From Bacteroidota bacterium (lineage in GTDB: Bacteria > Bacteroidota > Bacteroidia > NS11-12g > UBA9320): DNA of 7,774 nt. A program made the translations under genes and the position numbers. The DNA lies in contig JAHEKB010000102.1 in NCBI GenBank assembly GCA_024638525.1, positions 1 through 7,774 on the forward strand, written 5' to 3'. Shown piece after piece: positions 6,270 through 7,774 of this stretch (positions are counted from its first letter, which is position 1; each line of letters opens with the position of its first letter). The notes beneath the pieces were generated by a model. It was given only the letters and a program-made list of their open reading frames with translations, was not told the DNA's origin and ran no database searches.

Positions 6270-6288
6270 ATTTGCATATTTTGCAAAT
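6270..6288. promoter_or_regulatory. Palindrome upstream of the HTH regulator, candidate operator
   Basis: ATTTGCA (6270-6276) and TGCAAAT (6282-6288) form a perfect 7-bp inverted repeat with a TATTT spacer, ending 20 bases before the regulator's ATG. It lies in the 160-nt divergent region between the regulator and the minus-strand lipoprotein gene, at the distance expected for the regulator's own promoter; TAATTTG and TATTTTG within it are near-matches to TAnnTTTG. Autoregulation by the downstream HTH protein is a natural guess. The rest of 6149-6308 shows no gene; CAACTTTG on the minus strand (6168-6175) is a one-mismatch -7 candidate for the lipoprotein gene. Confidence 0.5.
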
Positions 6289-6308
6289 CAATCTATTGGA
6301 ATAGGGCG

Positions 6309-7298
6309 ATGAGCTTTCAAACCACCTTTATAGAAGTACTCAAGACCAAGCTACCCAAACACATTTCATTGGTAGATGAATTATCGGAATTGCTTAGCAT
6401 ATCCAAGGACAGTGCTTATCGACGATTAAGGGACGAAACTCCTTTGACTTTGGATGAAGCAGTGCAGATAAGCCTTCATTTTGATATCAGCCCTGCTGCG
6501 CTTTTAGAACAGGCGACCGAATTGATTCCATTTAAATACAATAAACTATACGGTGAGAGCGGCAGCTTTAAACTATATATACAGCAAATGACTGCCTTAA
6601 TATCTGCAGTAAATAAAGCTGGCGGGGAGATTATATACGCGGCTGAAGACATTCCCATATTTCATCATTTCAGATACCCGAAGTTGGCATGCTTTAAAAT
6701 ATTCTATTGGTCTAAATCAGTGCTTGATCTAGAGGCCTTCAATGGTAAAAAATTTGATGATTCCATGATTCATCCCGAGATTATGGAAGCTGCTGAGGAA
6801 CTACATAAAGTGTATTGCAAATCGAAGAGCACAGAGATATGGGCATACGAAAGCATCAATTCAACTTTAAGGCAAATCGAGTACTATGCCTCCTCCTATC
6901 AATTCAACAGTAAAGAAGAAGCGCTGAATATAGTTGAAGAATTATCAGATCTTATAGCACACATAGAAAAACAAGCTGAACAGGGCAATAAACTATTTGA
7001 CCAAGGAGGAAGCGAGCAAAATTACAAACTATTCGACAGTGAAGTTTTGATAGGAAATAATACCATTCTAATCAAAGGACTTCCAAAGCCTGTGATATTT
7101 ATCAGCCACAACACCTTTAATTCCTTGAGCACAAGAGATAAAGCATTCTATGAAGAAACTTCGCATTGGATGGACAACTTGCTTAAAAGATCAACTCAAA
7201 TCAGTGGTGCAAGTGAGAAGTTCCGCTTTAGATTTTTCAAGCGACTCAACAACTCAATAGCTCAAAGCAAGGAAAAAATTGAGCAGATGGAGTTTTGA
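6309..7298 (+). CDS. Helix-turn-helix regulator with BetR-like N-terminus
   Basis: A 329-aa protein without signal peptide or membrane segment. Residues about 18-66 form a HTH domain: LVDELSELLSISKDSAYRRLRDETPLTLDEAVQISLHFDISPAALLE, with helix ELSELL, the turn SISKDS and recognition helix AYRRLRDE, then a third helix EAVQISLHF. This pattern resembles BetR/XRE-type domains at the start of Bacteroidota regulators. Residues 75-329 are mostly helical, without a recognised ligand-binding domain; there is an acidic helical stretch near 200-230 (SKEEALNIVEELSDLIAHIEK), a strand segment (EVLIGNNTILIKGLPKPVIFISH) and a basic C-terminal region (EKFRFRFFKRLNN). It probably binds DNA and may act on its own promoter or the divergent barrel lipoprotein operon. 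The start is fixed by the HTH; AGGGCG just before the ATG is a weak Shine-Dalgarno. Its TGA lies one base from the stop of the convergent gene. Confidence 0.78.
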   Translation: MSFQTTFIEVLKTKLPKHISLVDELSELLSISKDSAYRRLRDETPLTLDEAVQISLHFDISPAALLEQATELIPFKYNKLYGESGSFKLYIQQMTALISAVNKAGGEIIYAAEDIPIFHHFRYPKLACFKIFYWSKSVLDLEAFNGKKFDDSMIHPEIMEAAEELHKVYCKSKSTEIWAYESINSTLRQIEYYASSYQFNSKEEALNIVEELSDLIAHIEKQAEQGNKLFDQGGSEQNYKLFDSEVLIGNNTILIKGLPKPVIFISHNTFNSLSTRDKAFYEETSHWMDNLLKRSTQISGASEKFRFRFFKRLNNSIAQSKEKIEQMEF

Positions 7299-7299
7299 T

Positions 7300-7774
7300 T
7301 TATTTCACTTTCAGTGAAACGTTCTCATCTCCTTCTTCATAGGGCAACCAGCTAATAATATACTGCAACATCTCATCAGTAGTTCGCATTCCTTCACCAC
7401 CTCTGTCCAATCGTTCGGCAACTTCTTTCGGCGGTGAATTTGGATTGTTGGGATTTGAGGAGGTATTGTCAAATTCCGCTTCAATATAAATAATTGAACC
7501 GGCGGGAATCTTTAACATCTGCGGGAAAGTATAAAAATATTGCCACCTAAAATCCCATCTCTGAATGTTGATCATCCGAATGGTGTCCCCCCCAGGATCT
7601 ATAGCGTAGGATTTAAAGCTCTTTCCCAACAAATGCATATGTGGATTGATCGTTAAGACTGATATATCTTGATCTACCTCTAGGCTTGAGATGTGTTTGG
7701 TGACCTGATTGGGGGGTATTTTAAGAGGGGGTATTATTTTGCTCACACCATTGGTGCCCATCATGGTTTCTCGC
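7300..7774 (-). CDS. Copper type II ascorbate-dependent monooxygenase-like protein, C-terminal part, truncated by window edge
   Basis: The frame is open from the right edge (Arg-Glu-Thr precede the first Met at 7764-7762), so that Met is probably internal and the protein begins outside the window. The visible 157 codons match the C-terminal copper domain of PHM/DBM-type monooxygenases: NPHMHLLGKSF supplies the HxH pair (codons near 7641 and 7635), WDFRWQYFYTFP and KIPAGSIIYIEAEFDN form core strands, NPNNPNSPP is a characteristic loop, and TTDEMLQYI supplies the Met ligand (codon 7371-7369). In PHM the corresponding HxH and Met bind the catalytic copper, so the second copper site looks intact. 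The first copper site and any fused cytochrome or redoxin domain would be to the right. Bacterial substrates are unknown. Its stop is one base from the convergent HTH gene. Confidence 0.82.
   Translation of the reverse strand, partial: RETMMGTNGVSKIIPPLKIPPNQVTKHISSLEVDQDISVLTINPHMHLLGKSFKSYAIDPGGDTIRMINIQRWDFRWQYFYTFPQMLKIPAGSIIYIEAEFDNTSSNPNNPNSPPKEVAERLDRGGEGMRTTDEMLQYIISWLPYEEGDENVSLKVK
7303..7319. terminator. Hairpin at convergent gene ends, possible terminator of the HTH gene
   Basis: TTTCACT (7303-7309) pairs perfectly with AGTGAAA (7313-7319) around a TTC loop, starting four bases after the TGA of the plus-strand HTH gene. It lies inside the last codons of the opposing copper monooxygenase gene. 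Only a pyrimidine-rich stretch, not a T run, follows on the plus strand; on the minus strand it is followed by TAAATCAAAAC, so termination in either direction would be weak. Confidence 0.4.

Noticed and set aside
7300..7764. Treating the Met at 7764 as the true start of the copper monooxygenase-like protein
   Set aside because: The frame remains open to the window edge, there is no signal peptide, and the fragment covers only the C-terminal copper domain.
1..7774. Defence system, prophage, transposon, CRISPR array, tRNA or rRNA
   Set aside because: No nuclease, integrase, transposase, reverse transcriptase or repeat-spacer pattern was found, and no tRNA- or rRNA-like sequence was recognised by reading; a tRNAscan or Rfam search would settle small RNAs.

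Overview
The window looks like chromosomal DNA from a marine or environmental Bacteroidota, most likely the Cytophagales (Reichenbachiella or Ekhidna-like). This is inferred from its AT-rich composition, weak or absent Shine-Dalgarno sequences, TAnnTTTG-type -7 promoter elements, many short secreted, lipoprotein and beta-barrel proteins, a Bacteroidota-style OxyR, and a HTH regulator of a kind common in this phylum. No mobile element, CRISPR array, tRNA or rRNA gene was found.

Left block (1-1415, minus strand): an OxyR-type peroxide sensor is followed, with a 1-nt gap, by the N-terminal half of a phytanoyl-CoA-dioxygenase-like protein that runs off the left edge. This second gene has no ATG and appears to start at TTG, so translational coupling is likely. 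Divergent from oxyR, across an 89-nt region with back-to-back -7 elements and an inverted repeat, is a lipoprotein of unknown function (1505-2440).

Middle block: a 231-nt gap (2441-2671) carries an unusually GC-rich run of three adjacent stem-loops. It is followed by a secreted 479-aa protein of unknown function whose stop codon overlaps (ATGA) the start of a GlsB/YeaQ/YmgE-type small stress membrane protein. This pair converges on a strong hairpin terminator at 4349-4370, shared with a two-gene minus-strand operon. That operon encodes an outer-membrane lipoprotein with a predicted beta-barrel and a protein with a CsgG/TolB-N-like domain joined to a beta-rich tail. The leaders and first codons of these two genes are nearly identical over 25 nt.

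Right block: a divergent region with a 7-5-7 palindrome (6270-6288) precedes a HTH regulator with a BetR-like N-terminus (6309-7298). It converges, with a single base between stop codons, on the C-terminal part of a copper type II ascorbate-dependent monooxygenase-like protein that enters from the right edge.

The overall theme is envelope proteins plus oxidative-stress and oxygenase functions. I see no clear evidence of a complete novel system. The best candidates for follow-up are the structured element at 2484-2572, the envelope proteins without assigned function, and the two palindromic candidate operators.
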